This document shows positions 8,882 through 16,883 of a stretch of 64,000 nt of DNA, one piece after another. The stretch spans positions 1 to 64,000 of the forward strand of contig UCOA01000082.1 of the NCBI GenBank assembly GCA_900474095.1, read 5' to 3'. Both the position numbers and the translations under genes were made by a program. The stretch's first letter is position 1; the number at the start of each line of letters is the position of its first letter. Below the pieces are notes generated by a model. The model ran no database searches. It saw nothing but the letters and a program-made list of their open reading frames with translations, and had not been told where the DNA came from. The stretch is from Hyphomicrobiales bacterium. Its GTDB lineage: Bacteria > Pseudomonadota > Alphaproteobacteria > Rhizobiales > Rhizobiaceae.

Positions 8882-9610
8882 TCAAGCGCCGAATTCTTTA
8901 ATTCCATCTTCGGTGATGACGGCATCGAAAGATTGCAGGTCGCTGAAGAAAGCTGGCTTCAGCTTCCCGATCTTGCTGCTATCGATGAGGAGAATGTTCT
9001 TCTGGGCCCGGGACATCACCTTCCGCTTAATTTCCGCCTCGTGGAAATGCGCGCATGTCGCACCGCGACGGCTATCGACGCCAGCGGCGGAGAGAAAGGC
9101 GACATTGATGCCGAGCGAATCCAGCGTCTCGAGCCCTGAGGAACCCGAAAAGGACGCTGAAGCCGGATGGTAGAGACCGCCCAACATAACGAGGCGAACG
9201 TTCGGTTTGCGGGCCAGCCGCTCGGCTATATTGAGGGCGTAACAGATCGCAGTCAGATGATAGTGATCCGGGAGAAGGTCAACAAGATGCGGCAGCGTCG
9301 TGCCACAATCGATGAAGATGGTGTCGTCATCGTGAACGTATTCAATAGCGTGGGAGCAAACTTGCCTCTTTGCAACGGCATGACTATCCGCGGCTCTGGA
9401 TAGTTCATAGGGATTGTCGTTCTCCAGATCTGAGGCAGGCACGATATGGCCGCCGAAAAATGCGAACCGATCCGCGTTGGCGCTCACATCGCGTCGCACT
9501 GTCATTTCGGAAACGCCGAGTATCTGGGCAGCTGTTTTTATGTGGAGAATGCGGTGCTGTGACAGCGCATCAGACAGCGCTTCGATGCGATGTCCCTTAC
9601 GAGGGTTCAT
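8882..9610 (-). CDS. DeoR/GlpR-family transcriptional regulator
   Basis: A 242-aa cytoplasmic regulator. The N-terminal DeoR helix-turn-helix is visible at about residues 20-57 (IKTAAQILGVSEMTVRRDVS). The C-terminal sugar-phosphate sensor domain contains DDTIFIDCGTTLPHLVDLL and ends at KEFGA. It lies upstream of deoC in the same orientation. DeoR-type proteins respond to phosphorylated sugars, so deoxyribose-5-phosphate is the likely inducer here. This is inferred from the operon rather than visible in the protein. Confidence 0.92.
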   Translation of the reverse strand: MNPRKGHRIEALSDALSQHRILHIKTAAQILGVSEMTVRRDVSANADRFAFFGGHIVPASDLENDNPYELSRAADSHAVAKRQVCSHAIEYVHDDDTIFIDCGTTLPHLVDLLPDHYHLTAICYALNIAERLARKPNVRLVMLGGLYHPASASFSGSSGLETLDSLGINVAFLSAAGVDSRRGATCAHFHEAEIKRKVMSRAQKNILLIDSSKIGKLKPAFFSDLQSFDAVITEDGIKEFGA

Positions 9611-10038
9611 TCGATCCTGCCCTTTCCTTTTTTCGAGGAATATCTTTGTGATGAGATTTTAACAAGTGGCGCCAACGATCCGGCACAAAACAATTGTCAG
9701 CACAAGAATTTGGAACTCCGACCGACATGAGTGGCTCATATCCCGCATCAACTTCTTTTCGTTATTGCACGAGACAATGCGTTTTGTGTTACTGAATTTT
9801 CATTTTTGGTAGGAAATGCACAAGAGTGACTGAGTTGCCTGGAAAAGAGGATGGATAACAGAAGCGGGAAAATTGGAAACGGGATCCAGCCTGGATCAGT
9901 TGATGGAGCGGTATATCGCGGCACGACTGGCAATCATTGATGCGGGACCATCATGAGGCAAAGACAATCCTGCTCGAGCGTTCCTCATAGCCGAGCCATG
10001 TCGATGACTTCGGGAAATGAAACAGCCGCGGCCCTCTT
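9611..10038. other. intergenic region without convincing gene
   Basis: AT-richer than its surroundings just upstream of the deoR-type gene (about 9640-9800), consistent with a promoter region. Open frames on the minus strand here have no recognisable protein pattern. The right end runs into the repeat at 10039-10077. Confidence 0.5.
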
Positions 10039-10077
10039 GGTGGAAAAATAGCCAGCCGCCGCTGTAGGTTGTACAAT
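10039..10077 (-). repeat. 39-bp dispersed element, copy 1 (inverted relative to 18680-18718)
   Basis: Read on the minus strand, this begins ATTGTACAACCTACAGCGGC and matches the plus strand at 18680-18718 in 33 of 39 positions by hand alignment. It includes a TGTA-N5-TACA palindrome and ends in a GGCTATTTTT run. It sits immediately 5' of the ligase gene, so it could also carry promoter or operator function. Confidence 0.6.
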
Positions 10078-10083
10078 GGGCGA

Positions 10084-11124
10084 ATGAAGAAGCCTTCGGA
10101 ACCAAGCTCGATCGGAGTTCTGCAGGATGCCGGCGCTCCGCTGCGGCGCCGACCCCGCAAGTTTCGCGACCCGGCGAAGCCCCTGCGACTTGACCCGATG
10201 CCGACGCGTATCGAACCCTGCCTTGCGACGCTGGTACCCACGCCGCAAATCGGCTCCCAGTGGGTCTTCGAGGTGAAGTGGGATGGCTTTCGCCTGGCTG
10301 TCCACATCGAGTCAGGCAGGGTGCGCATTTTGACGCGCGGAGGTCACGATTGGAGTGATCGCTTTCCAGCAATCGTCGCCAAGGCGCGCCAGCTGCGACT
10401 GCAGACGGCAATCCTCGATGGCGAGGCCGTCGTGCTCGACGAGAAAGGCCGGCCCGACTTCGGTATGCTGCAGCGGGCGCTCAAGCGCCGACCGGCGGCG
10501 CACGAAGTCGAGGAGATTGTCCTCTTCGCCTTTGATCTGCTCTATCTTGACGGCTGCGATTTGCGCCGACTGCCGCAGCGCGAACGCCGGCGGCTGCTGG
10601 AGACGATCCTCGCGGGCCACAAAGGCGCCATTCATCTCTCCGGCGAAGTAGAAGCGGACGGGGCGAGTTTCTTCCGGGTTGCCTGCGAGCACGGGTTCGA
10701 AGGGATCATCGCCAAGGATCGCGAACGCCCCTATCGCTCGGGCCGGCGTCCGGAGTGGCTGACGGTCAAATGCGTGCGCCGGGACAGGTTCGTGATCGTT
10801 GGCTTCGAGCCCGGCACGGTGCCAAAGTCGCTTGGCCGGCTCCTCCTGGCCGCTCGGAAGGGCGATGGCCTGGCCTATGTCGGCGGCGTCGCAACCGGCT
10901 TCACGCACCAGACGTCGGTGAAGCTGCGCGCGCTTCTCGAGGCAATCGCGACGACAGCGCCGACGGTTACTATCAAGCGGAAGGCTGCCATCTTCACGGT
11001 GCCACTGCTTTCCGCGGACATTGAGTATCTTGCCTGGACTGAAGACAGCAAGCTGCGCCGTCCGTCCTTCAAGGAGCTGCATGGGATCGCCGACATGGCG
11101 ACGATCTATCGGCTGGAGGGGTAG
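10084..11124 (+). CDS. ATP-dependent DNA ligase, LigC-like (adenylation + OB domains only)
   Basis: A 346-aa cytoplasmic ligase. The AMP-accepting lysine motif is FEVKWDGFR (about residue 65). Later nucleotidyltransferase motifs include LDGEAVVLDEKG, FAFDLLYLDG, EGIIAKDRE and WLTVKC. The remainder is an OB-fold domain. No polymerase or phosphoesterase domain is attached, unlike the LigD at 25-28 kb. Family members seal nicks or act in NHEJ or base-excision-type repair. I use the ATG at 10084; an in-frame TTG lies 15 nt upstream inside the repeat element. No Ku gene is adjacent. Confidence 0.88.
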   Translation: MKKPSEPSSIGVLQDAGAPLRRRPRKFRDPAKPLRLDPMPTRIEPCLATLVPTPQIGSQWVFEVKWDGFRLAVHIESGRVRILTRGGHDWSDRFPAIVAKARQLRLQTAILDGEAVVLDEKGRPDFGMLQRALKRRPAAHEVEEIVLFAFDLLYLDGCDLRRLPQRERRRLLETILAGHKGAIHLSGEVEADGASFFRVACEHGFEGIIAKDRERPYRSGRRPEWLTVKCVRRDRFVIVGFEPGTVPKSLGRLLLAARKGDGLAYVGGVATGFTHQTSVKLRALLEAIATTAPTVTIKRKAAIFTVPLLSADIEYLAWTEDSKLRRPSFKELHGIADMATIYRLEG

Positions 11125-11202
11125 ACCGTCCCCAATTTGCTTTGCATTTTTTGAGTGAAAGCGCACATTATAGATCGTCGTTTCGCCTAAGGGTGATTGG
11201 CC

Positions 11203-11403
11203 ATGTCCCTATATGAAGACGTCATCAGTGACGCGTCGATTGCGATGATGCGGCGCGTGCTTTGCAATGAATGTGCCCGTCGAAGGATCAAAACCGATAG
11301 CATTCAGGGAGAGGATCTCGCGCGCGTCATCATGCATGCATTTCTTGCTGGGATGACCGAGGAATGCGAACTGGCTGTCCTCGCGCGTAATCTGGTTGAC
11401 TAG
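11203..11403 (+). CDS. small conserved-type hypothetical protein (paralogue of 31568-31774)
   Basis: A 66-aa acidic, Cys-containing protein beginning MSLYEDVISDASIAMMRRVL. It is not a named family that I recognise. It shares the pattern MRRVL-x-(N/V)-xC-x10-16-(A/S)-x7-G-(M/V)-T-(E/D)-E-x-EL with the small protein at 31568-31774, so the two look like paralogues. It follows the ligase gene by about 80 nt on the same strand. No membrane segment is visible. Confidence 0.55.
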   Translation: MSLYEDVISDASIAMMRRVLCNECARRRIKTDSIQGEDLARVIMHAFLAGMTEECELAVLARNLVD

Positions 11404-11413
11404 CGCGCAGGCC

Positions 11414-11447
11414 AAAAAATAGCCTCCTCCTGGACGTGAAAAGAGGC
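11414..11447 (-). terminator. orphan Rho-independent terminator 1 (minus strand)
   Basis: On the minus strand a stem GCCTCTT / AGGAGGC is followed by TATTTTTT. The only imperfect pair is a G-U wobble when read on the minus strand, which favours that direction. No protein gene feeds into it, suggesting a small untranslated transcript upstream (11448-11520). Confidence 0.5.
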
Positions 11448-11520
11448 CGGCACTTGTACCCGATTGGCCGGAACGTTATCGGGCTCTCATATTGTTATCC
11501 CACGGGCGATCACCGGCAAT

Positions 11521-11555
11521 AAAAAAGAAAAGTCCTCCCGCGTTCGCGGAGAGGA
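11521..11555 (-). terminator. orphan Rho-independent terminator 2 (minus strand)
   Basis: On the minus strand a GC-rich stem (TCCTC/GAGGA plus CCGCG/CGCGG with one bulge) is followed by CTTTTCTTTTTT. No protein gene leads into it. On the same strand, TTGACC near 11618-11623 could be the -35 of a short transcript ending here. Confidence 0.55.
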
Positions 11556-11702
11556 TTCTTCTCGCCTGGAGCGTTCGAATTCCACAGGCGGCGCAACAAA
11601 TCATGGCACCAGACTTAGGTCAACGGCGCCAATACTTTGGCGGCGTGGCAAGCCGTGCCTTTTCCTCAGAAATGAGGGAAGGGTTCATTGGCGAGCGCGA
11701 CG

Positions 11703-11732
11703 AAAAAGGCCCCTTCCCGGCAGGAAGAGGCC
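11703..11732 (-). terminator. orphan Rho-independent terminator 3 (minus strand)
   Basis: Minus-strand stem GGCCTCTTCC / GGAAGGGGCC (10 bp, one G-U pair on that strand) with a 5-nt loop, followed by TTTTT. Upstream on the same strand lies a smaller hairpin (GGGCGAAAGCCC), giving the look of a structured RNA of about 100 nt. No protein gene leads into it. Confidence 0.55.
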
Positions 11733-12015
11733 AAATTGTAATCCGGGGCTTTCGCCCTGCTAAATTGCCAAACAACTGTTTGATTGGCTATTGCTTTTGA
11801 TAATTGTGTGGAGCTCGGTCTGGAAGCGTACAGAGCGGCTTTTCCCCGTCTGGAGCGACGGGTGCAGGAGCAGCGTCATGCGGGCCGAAGCGCCCTCGGC
11901 GCAATCGCGGCGGCCTCCTTTCTGCTCGCAGCCTTTCGCGGTCTTTGAACCGTCCTCCCGAAGGCTACACGCGCGATGGGTGCGAAGATTTCCCTCAGCA
12001 GCCATATTCAAAGTG

Positions 12016-12046
12016 CTTTGCGCGTCTGAAAAGACACGCGGCGCTG
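12016..12046 (+). repeat. 31-bp dispersed palindromic element, copy 1
   Basis: Begins CTTTGCGCGTCTGAAAAGAC and ends CGGCGCTG. It forms a GCGCGTCT/AGAC(A)CGC hairpin. It matches the reverse complement of 18536-18566 in 29 of 31 positions, so the two copies stand in inverted orientation either side of the Liv/racemase cluster. I recall very similar GCGCGTCT...AGACGCGC elements being common between genes in Rhizobiaceae. Confidence 0.7.
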
Positions 12047-12063
12047 TGGGACGGCGCAATCAA

Positions 12064-12077
12064 TTTTGTATACAAAA
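12064..12077. promoter_or_regulatory. perfect palindrome, candidate GntR/FCD operator
   Basis: TTTTGTATACAAAA is a perfect 14-bp palindrome about 95 nt before the binding-protein start. It fits the GT-Nx-AC pattern typical of FCD-type GntR regulators. A TTGACA (-35-like) lies 14 nt downstream, at about 12091. The cognate regulator would be the GntR gene at the end of the cluster. This is inference. Confidence 0.5.
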
Positions 12078-12171
12078 ATAGACAATAATGTTGACAACAA
12101 TGTATTTTAGGATTTCCTTTGGCGTATCCGCACCGCCACGGCGCACCGGATGCTAAAAAATGGGGAGTGAG

Positions 12172-13371
12172 ATGATCAACAGACGCTCGACATTGAAATC
12201 GCTGGCGCTCGGCGCCGTTTCGCTGCTAGCAATCGCGGCCGGAGGCACCTTTTCGGCGCAAGCCGAAAACAAGATGCTCAAGATCGGCTTCGTTGGCGTG
12301 ACCAGCGGTCCCGCCGCCGCCTGGGGTACGTCCAACGTGCGCTCGATGCAGACACGCGCCGACTGGATCAACGAGACCGGCGGCGTAAAGATCGGCGATG
12401 ACACCTACAACATCACCATCGTGACCTTCGACGACCAGAAGGATCCCAAGCGTGCCATCGCCGGCATGGAGAAGATGGCCCAGGAAGGCATCCGCTATGT
12501 CGTCGGACCGAATGTCGACGACGGCGCCGCCGCCGTTCGCCCGGTGGCGGAATCCAAGGGGATCATCTATTTCCCCTATGCCTTCCCGAAATCGCTCTAT
12601 GTCGCACCGGCTTCGAACGCGGTGCTCGGCATGGTCGCCAATTATCAGTCCGGGCCGGCGATTTACAAATACCTGAAGGAAAACAAGGGCGTGAAGAGGG
12701 TCGCCTTCATCGCCGCCAATGAATCCGATCCGCTCAGCCAGCGTGACAGCGGCGTTGCCGCCGCCAAGGAACTCGGGCTCGAAGTGGTCGCCGAGACCGA
12801 CACCTACCAGACCGACACGCGCGACTTCACGCCCGTGCTGACACCCATCATGCAACTGAAGCCAGACCTGCTCGTGCTGTCGGGCGTCGCACCGGCCAAT
12901 GCGCCGTTGCTGATCCGCGCGGCACGCGAACTCGGCTATGAAGGCCTGATTTCGGCCGAGACAGCGCAGGACGCGACGGTGCTGCAGGAAGGCGCCGGCG
13001 AACTCGCCAACGGCTTCATCTCGGTCGGCGGCGCCTCAACGCCCGAGATCCGCACGCCGATGATGGAGGAATTCATCGATCGCTACATCAAGAAGTTCGG
13101 CGAATACAACGACGAGTCCAATACCAAGGTCTACGCGCTCGAATACATCATCGAAACGCTCAAGGCGAACCCCAAGGCGATCGACGACGTCGAGGAGTTC
13201 AAGAAGACCATGGACACGTTCTCGGCGCCCAATCCCTATGCCAAGAACGGCACGCTGAAATATGTCGGCATGACGTCCTTCGGACAGAAGCGGCAGGTCT
13301 CGGTGCCGATGGTGGTGACCGAGTTCAAGGACGGCGCGTTCCAGACGCTGTTCGTCGGTGAAGTGGACTGA
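12172..13371 (+). CDS. branched-chain amino acid-type ABC transporter binding protein (LivJ/HAAT)
   Basis: A 399-aa periplasmic receptor. I start it at MINRRSTLKSLALG, because GGGGAG lies 6 nt upstream and a twin-Arg-containing signal peptide follows (cleavage near AQAEN). The mature part has the HAAT pattern IGFVGVTSGPAAAWG, VTFDDQKDPKRA and VVGPNVDDGAAAVRPVAES. It heads an operon with two Liv permeases, two Liv ATPases and a hydantoin/Asp-Glu racemase-like gene. The ligand is therefore more likely a hydantoin, carbamoyl-amino acid or amino acid derivative than a simple branched-chain amino acid. That is inferred from context. Confidence 0.88.
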   Translation: MINRRSTLKSLALGAVSLLAIAAGGTFSAQAENKMLKIGFVGVTSGPAAAWGTSNVRSMQTRADWINETGGVKIGDDTYNITIVTFDDQKDPKRAIAGMEKMAQEGIRYVVGPNVDDGAAAVRPVAESKGIIYFPYAFPKSLYVAPASNAVLGMVANYQSGPAIYKYLKENKGVKRVAFIAANESDPLSQRDSGVAAAKELGLEVVAETDTYQTDTRDFTPVLTPIMQLKPDLLVLSGVAPANAPLLIRAARELGYEGLISAETAQDATVLQEGAGELANGFISVGGASTPEIRTPMMEEFIDRYIKKFGEYNDESNTKVYALEYIIETLKANPKAIDDVEEFKKTMDTFSAPNPYAKNGTLKYVGMTSFGQKRQVSVPMVVTEFKDGAFQTLFVGEVD

Positions 13372-13443
13372 CATTCGTCGCGGTCACGTTGTGTTCGTCC
13401 TGCGAGCGAGACCGGGAGCTGGTGAAAGCCCGGCACCTCAATC

Positions 13444-13469
13444 GAGGTTCGGGAATAGTCCCGAACCTC
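13444..13469 (+). promoter_or_regulatory. intercistronic stem-loop 3' of the binding-protein gene
   Basis: A perfect 11-bp inverted repeat, GAGGTTCGGGA / TCCCGAACCTC with loop ATAG, sits between the binding-protein gene and the LivH-type gene. No T-run follows. It probably protects the upstream mRNA or attenuates read-through, raising the binding protein to permease ratio. Confidence 0.7.
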
Positions 13470-13490
13470 CCACCGACTGGATCCGTCGCT

Positions 13491-14357
13491 ATGGAACAGG
13501 TGATTGCCAACGGACTCTATCTGGGCGCCCAATACGCACTGATCGCGCTCGGACTGACGCTGATCTTCGCGCTGATGAACGTGCTCAATTTCGCCCATGG
13601 CCAGATGTATGTGCTGGGCGGCTTCGTGACCTATTCGATCTACGGCCAACTCAAGCTGCCTTTCGTGATCGCGCTGATCTGTTCGGGTGTGACGCTCGCG
13701 ATCGTCGGCGCGCTGATGGAGAAATTCCTGTTCCGCACGGTGATCCGGCGCAGCAAACGCGAGGAAAGCACGATGCTGCTTGCGGCCGCGACCGCATTCT
13801 TCCTCGATGCCGTCGTGCTGTTGCTGTTTGGTGAGAAGCAGCGCGGCGTGCCGAAGATCATCAGCGGCGTCTTCGTCTCCGACAGGGTGATCCTGCCCTA
13901 TGACCGGATTCTCGTCGGCGTTGTCGCCATTGTGATGATCGCCACCTTCATGCTCTTCATGCAATACAGCAAGCCGGGCCGGGCCATGCGGGCGCTGGCG
14001 CAGGATCGCATCGCCGCGCAACTGATGGGCGTCAAGGTCGAACGCTATTCGATGATCGGCTTCGCGCTCGGGGCGATGCTAGCCGGCATCGTCGGCGGGC
14101 TCCTCGTCAGCATCACCGGCGTCAATTCCGGCATCGGCGGGCCGATCTCGATCAAGGCCTTCCTGATGGTGATGATCGGCGGCGCCGGCGTTGTCGGTGG
14201 CGCGATCGCCGGCGGCTTCATCCTCGGCATGATGGAATCGGTCGGCCTCACCGTGCTGCGCGCCTACGGCGACATCACTTACCTCGTCATCTTCGCGTTG
14301 CTGATGATCTTCCTGAGCATCCGCCCTCACGGGCTGATGGGCAAACCGTGGGGTTGA
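13491..14357 (+). CDS. branched-chain-type ABC permease LivH-like
   Basis: A 288-aa inner-membrane permease starting MEQVIANGLYLGAQYALIALG, the canonical LivH N-terminus, followed by ALMNVLNFAHGQMYVLGGF. The open frame extends further 5' through the stem-loop, but the family start is this ATG. The later segment GLLVSITGVNSGIGGPI and the C-terminal RPHGLMGKPWG are typical. It pairs with the LivM-like protein encoded 4 nt downstream. Confidence 0.92.
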   Translation: MEQVIANGLYLGAQYALIALGLTLIFALMNVLNFAHGQMYVLGGFVTYSIYGQLKLPFVIALICSGVTLAIVGALMEKFLFRTVIRRSKREESTMLLAAATAFFLDAVVLLLFGEKQRGVPKIISGVFVSDRVILPYDRILVGVVAIVMIATFMLFMQYSKPGRAMRALAQDRIAAQLMGVKVERYSMIGFALGAMLAGIVGGLLVSITGVNSGIGGPISIKAFLMVMIGGAGVVGGAIAGGFILGMMESVGLTVLRAYGDITYLVIFALLMIFLSIRPHGLMGKPWG

Positions 14358-14361
14358 CGCG

Positions 14362-15351
14362 ATGAGTAGGTCACGAGCCAATACCGTCAAGATCGTCTCG
14401 GCCGCCCTGTTCCTGCTTGTGCTGCTGGTGGTGGTCCCGCTGCTGATCGCGGCAACGGGGCGAAGCGATCTTTATTACACACTCACATCCGTAGCGCTTC
14501 TCAGCATCATCAGCGCGGGCGTGTGGATCACCTTCTATATCGGCCGCATCAACATCGGCCAGGGCGCCTACGCGCTGATGGGCGGCTACGTCTCCGCCAT
14601 CCTGGTCATGAACTACGGCGTATCGTTCTGGCTGACCTTGCCGCTGGCGGGCCTGTTCTGCGCCGCCGCAAGCGTTCTCATCGGACTGCCGATCCTGCGC
14701 CTGCGCGGCGTCTATTTCGCCATGGTCACGCTGGTGCTAACCGAGGTCACCCGCCTTCTCGCCCTTGCCGTGCCGACGATCACCAACGGCGCCTCGGGTA
14801 TCGTCAGCATTCCCCTGCCGGCCGGCATAAGTTTTTTCGGCGTCACGCTCGTTCCGGATTTTGCAACGCTCGCGAATCCTCGCCTCGCCTTCTACATTGT
14901 TTCCGTATTACTGATGGCGCTTTGCTTCCTGGGCCTCTACCGGCTCGCCCATTCCCGCATCGGCCAGCTCTGCCAGTCGCTGCAGCAGAACGAGGAGCTC
15001 GCCTCCTCGATCGGCGTCAACATCGCCTATCTCCGCATTATCGCCTATGCGCTGTCGTCCTTCCTCGGCGGCGTCGGCGGAGCGATGTTCGCATCGATCT
15101 CCCAGTCGATCTACCCGTCGAGTTTCACGGTCGCCGACTCGGTTAATTTCATGCTCAACTGCTTCCTCGGGGGGCTCGGCTATGTTCTCGGGCCGATGCT
15201 CGGCACCTTCGTCCTCTATTTCGGCTGGGACCTGTTGTTCGAGACCGAAGAGTTCCAGCTCCTGATTTTCTCGACAGTGCTGATCGCGTTGATGCTGGTG
15301 TTACCGAACGGCCTGCTGAGCCTGACCCTGCCGCACAAGTGGAGGGCCTAG
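14362..15351 (+). CDS. branched-chain-type ABC permease LivM-like
   Basis: A 329-aa inner-membrane permease with multiple hydrophobic segments. It has the LivM signature region GRINIGQGAYALMGGY, and GLPILRLRGVYFAMVTL shortly after. The C-terminus PNGLLSLTLPHKW is typical. It is closely spaced between the LivH- and LivG-like genes, so all are probably one transcript. It forms the heteromeric channel with the LivH-like protein. Confidence 0.92.
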   Translation: MSRSRANTVKIVSAALFLLVLLVVVPLLIAATGRSDLYYTLTSVALLSIISAGVWITFYIGRINIGQGAYALMGGYVSAILVMNYGVSFWLTLPLAGLFCAAASVLIGLPILRLRGVYFAMVTLVLTEVTRLLALAVPTITNGASGIVSIPLPAGISFFGVTLVPDFATLANPRLAFYIVSVLLMALCFLGLYRLAHSRIGQLCQSLQQNEELASSIGVNIAYLRIIAYALSSFLGGVGGAMFASISQSIYPSSFTVADSVNFMLNCFLGGLGYVLGPMLGTFVLYFGWDLLFETEEFQLLIFSTVLIALMLVLPNGLLSLTLPHKWRA

Positions 15352-15354
15352 GCG

Positions 15355-16134
15355 GTGGCTGATATTCTCGAAATCGTCGGCCTCACCAAGCGTTTCGGCG
15401 GCCTCGTCGCGGTCAACAACGTATCCTTCTCCGTGCGCGAACGCGAGATCCTCTCGGTGATCGGGCCGAACGGCGCCGGCAAATCGACGCTGTTCAAGCT
15501 GATCGCCTCGTTCCTGCGGCCGACGGAGGGCGAAGTGCGTTTCAGGGGTGAACGGATCTCGGGACTCGCACCGCACATCGCTGCCCGAAAGGGCGTGGTG
15601 CGGACCTTCCAGGAGACCACGATCTTCAAGGACATGACCGTGCGCGACAATGTCGTGACGGCCCATCATCTGCGCTCGCGCGCCAGCCTTGCCGGATTCT
15701 ATTTCGGCAGCGCGGCGGCGCGCGGCGACCTGGATGCATTCGGCACGTCGGCAGATGAGATCCTTGCCTTCCTCGGCCTGGCGACGATGCAAAGCGAGGT
15801 CGCCAGCACCCTGCCCCACGGGCATCTGCGCGCACTCGGCATCGCCATCTCGCTTGCTACCAATCCGTCGGTCATTCTGCTCGACGAGCCCTTCGCCGGC
15901 ATGAACCACGACGAAACGAGGCGGGCGATCGAGATCGTGCGGAAGCTGCGCGAACGCGGTATCACCGTGCTCCTGGTCGAGCACGACATGCCGGCGGTCA
16001 TGAACATCTCGGACCGCATCGTAGTGCTCAACTTCGGCCTGAAGATCGCCGAGGGGGTTCCGGCAGAAATCCAGCAGAACCCCAAGGTCATCGAAGCCTA
16101 TCTCGGTGCCGAAGACGAATCGATCGGATTGTAG
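15355..16134 (+). CDS. branched-chain-type ABC ATPase LivG-like
   Basis: A 259-aa cytoplasmic ATPase starting with GTG, 3 nt after the LivM-like stop. Walker A is GPNGAGKST (about residues 39-47) and Walker B is SVILLDEPFAGMNH. The ABC signature is unusual: it reads LPHGHLR where LivG proteins normally have LSYGQQR or LPYGxQR. The D-loop and H-loop (LLVEHDM) are normal. It works as a heterodimer with the LivF-like protein encoded next. Confidence 0.92.
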   Translation: MADILEIVGLTKRFGGLVAVNNVSFSVREREILSVIGPNGAGKSTLFKLIASFLRPTEGEVRFRGERISGLAPHIAARKGVVRTFQETTIFKDMTVRDNVVTAHHLRSRASLAGFYFGSAAARGDLDAFGTSADEILAFLGLATMQSEVASTLPHGHLRALGIAISLATNPSVILLDEPFAGMNHDETRRAIEIVRKLRERGITVLLVEHDMPAVMNISDRIVVLNFGLKIAEGVPAEIQQNPKVIEAYLGAEDESIGL

Positions 16135-16137
16135 GTC

Positions 16138-16860
16138 ATGGAACCACTGCTGAAATTCGATGACGTCGAGCTTTATTACGACCACGTCTACGCCCTGAAG
16201 GGCGTGTCGATCGAGGTGCACGAAGGCGAGACCGTGGCGCTGATCGGTGCAAACGGCGCGGGCAAGTCGTCTATCCTACGCGCCATCACCGGTCTCAGAA
16301 AGATCCGCAAGGGCGAGATCCGCTACCACGGCAGCCGGATCGACGGCACGGCACCGGATGAGATCGTCCGGATGGGCATCTCCATGGTGCCGGAGGCACG
16401 CCGCGTCTTTCCCTTCATGACCGTGCGCGACAACCTGCTGATGGGCGCCTTCACCCGCACCAACAAGATCGAGATCCAGCAGAGCATAGACATGGTGTTG
16501 ACGCGCTTTCCGCGTCTCAAGGAGCGCTTTTCGCAGCAGGCCGGAACGATGAGCGGCGGCGAACAGCAGATGCTGGTCATCGGCCGGGCACTGATGGCGC
16601 GCCCTCGCCTGCTGCTGCTCGACGAGCCCTCGCTCGGCGTCGCGCCGAAGCTGGTGCAAGACATCGCGCGTTCGATCGTGGCGATCAATCGCGACGAAAA
16701 GGTCAGCGTTCTCCTTGTCGAGCAGAATTCGCGCATGGCGCTGCGCGTTTCCCAGCGCGCCTACGCGCTGACGACCGGCAAGGTGGCGCTCAGCGGAAAT
16801 TCGGCCGAGATGCTGGCCGACGAGCGGGTCCGGCATCTCTATCTCGGCGGCGAAATCTAG
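16138..16860 (+). CDS. branched-chain-type ABC ATPase LivF-like
   Basis: A 240-aa cytoplasmic ATPase with Walker A GANGAGKSS, signature MSGGEQQ, Walker B RLLLLDEPSLGVAP and H-loop-region LLVEQNS. All are intact, unlike the altered signature in its LivG-like partner. It starts 3 nt after the LivG-like stop and is 23 nt from the racemase-like gene. Confidence 0.93.
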   Translation: MEPLLKFDDVELYYDHVYALKGVSIEVHEGETVALIGANGAGKSSILRAITGLRKIRKGEIRYHGSRIDGTAPDEIVRMGISMVPEARRVFPFMTVRDNLLMGAFTRTNKIEIQQSIDMVLTRFPRLKERFSQQAGTMSGGEQQMLVIGRALMARPRLLLLDEPSLGVAPKLVQDIARSIVAINRDEKVSVLLVEQNSRMALRVSQRAYALTTGKVALSGNSAEMLADERVRHLYLGGEI

Positions 16861-16883
16861 GCGGCGAAACTAGGCGGTAGAAC

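Noticed and set aside
11540-11600. tRNA-like fragment (GTTCGAAT next to a CCTGGA/TCCACAGG repeat)
   Set aside because: No anticodon arm, D-arm or acceptor stem could be assembled around it on either strand; it is more likely chance.
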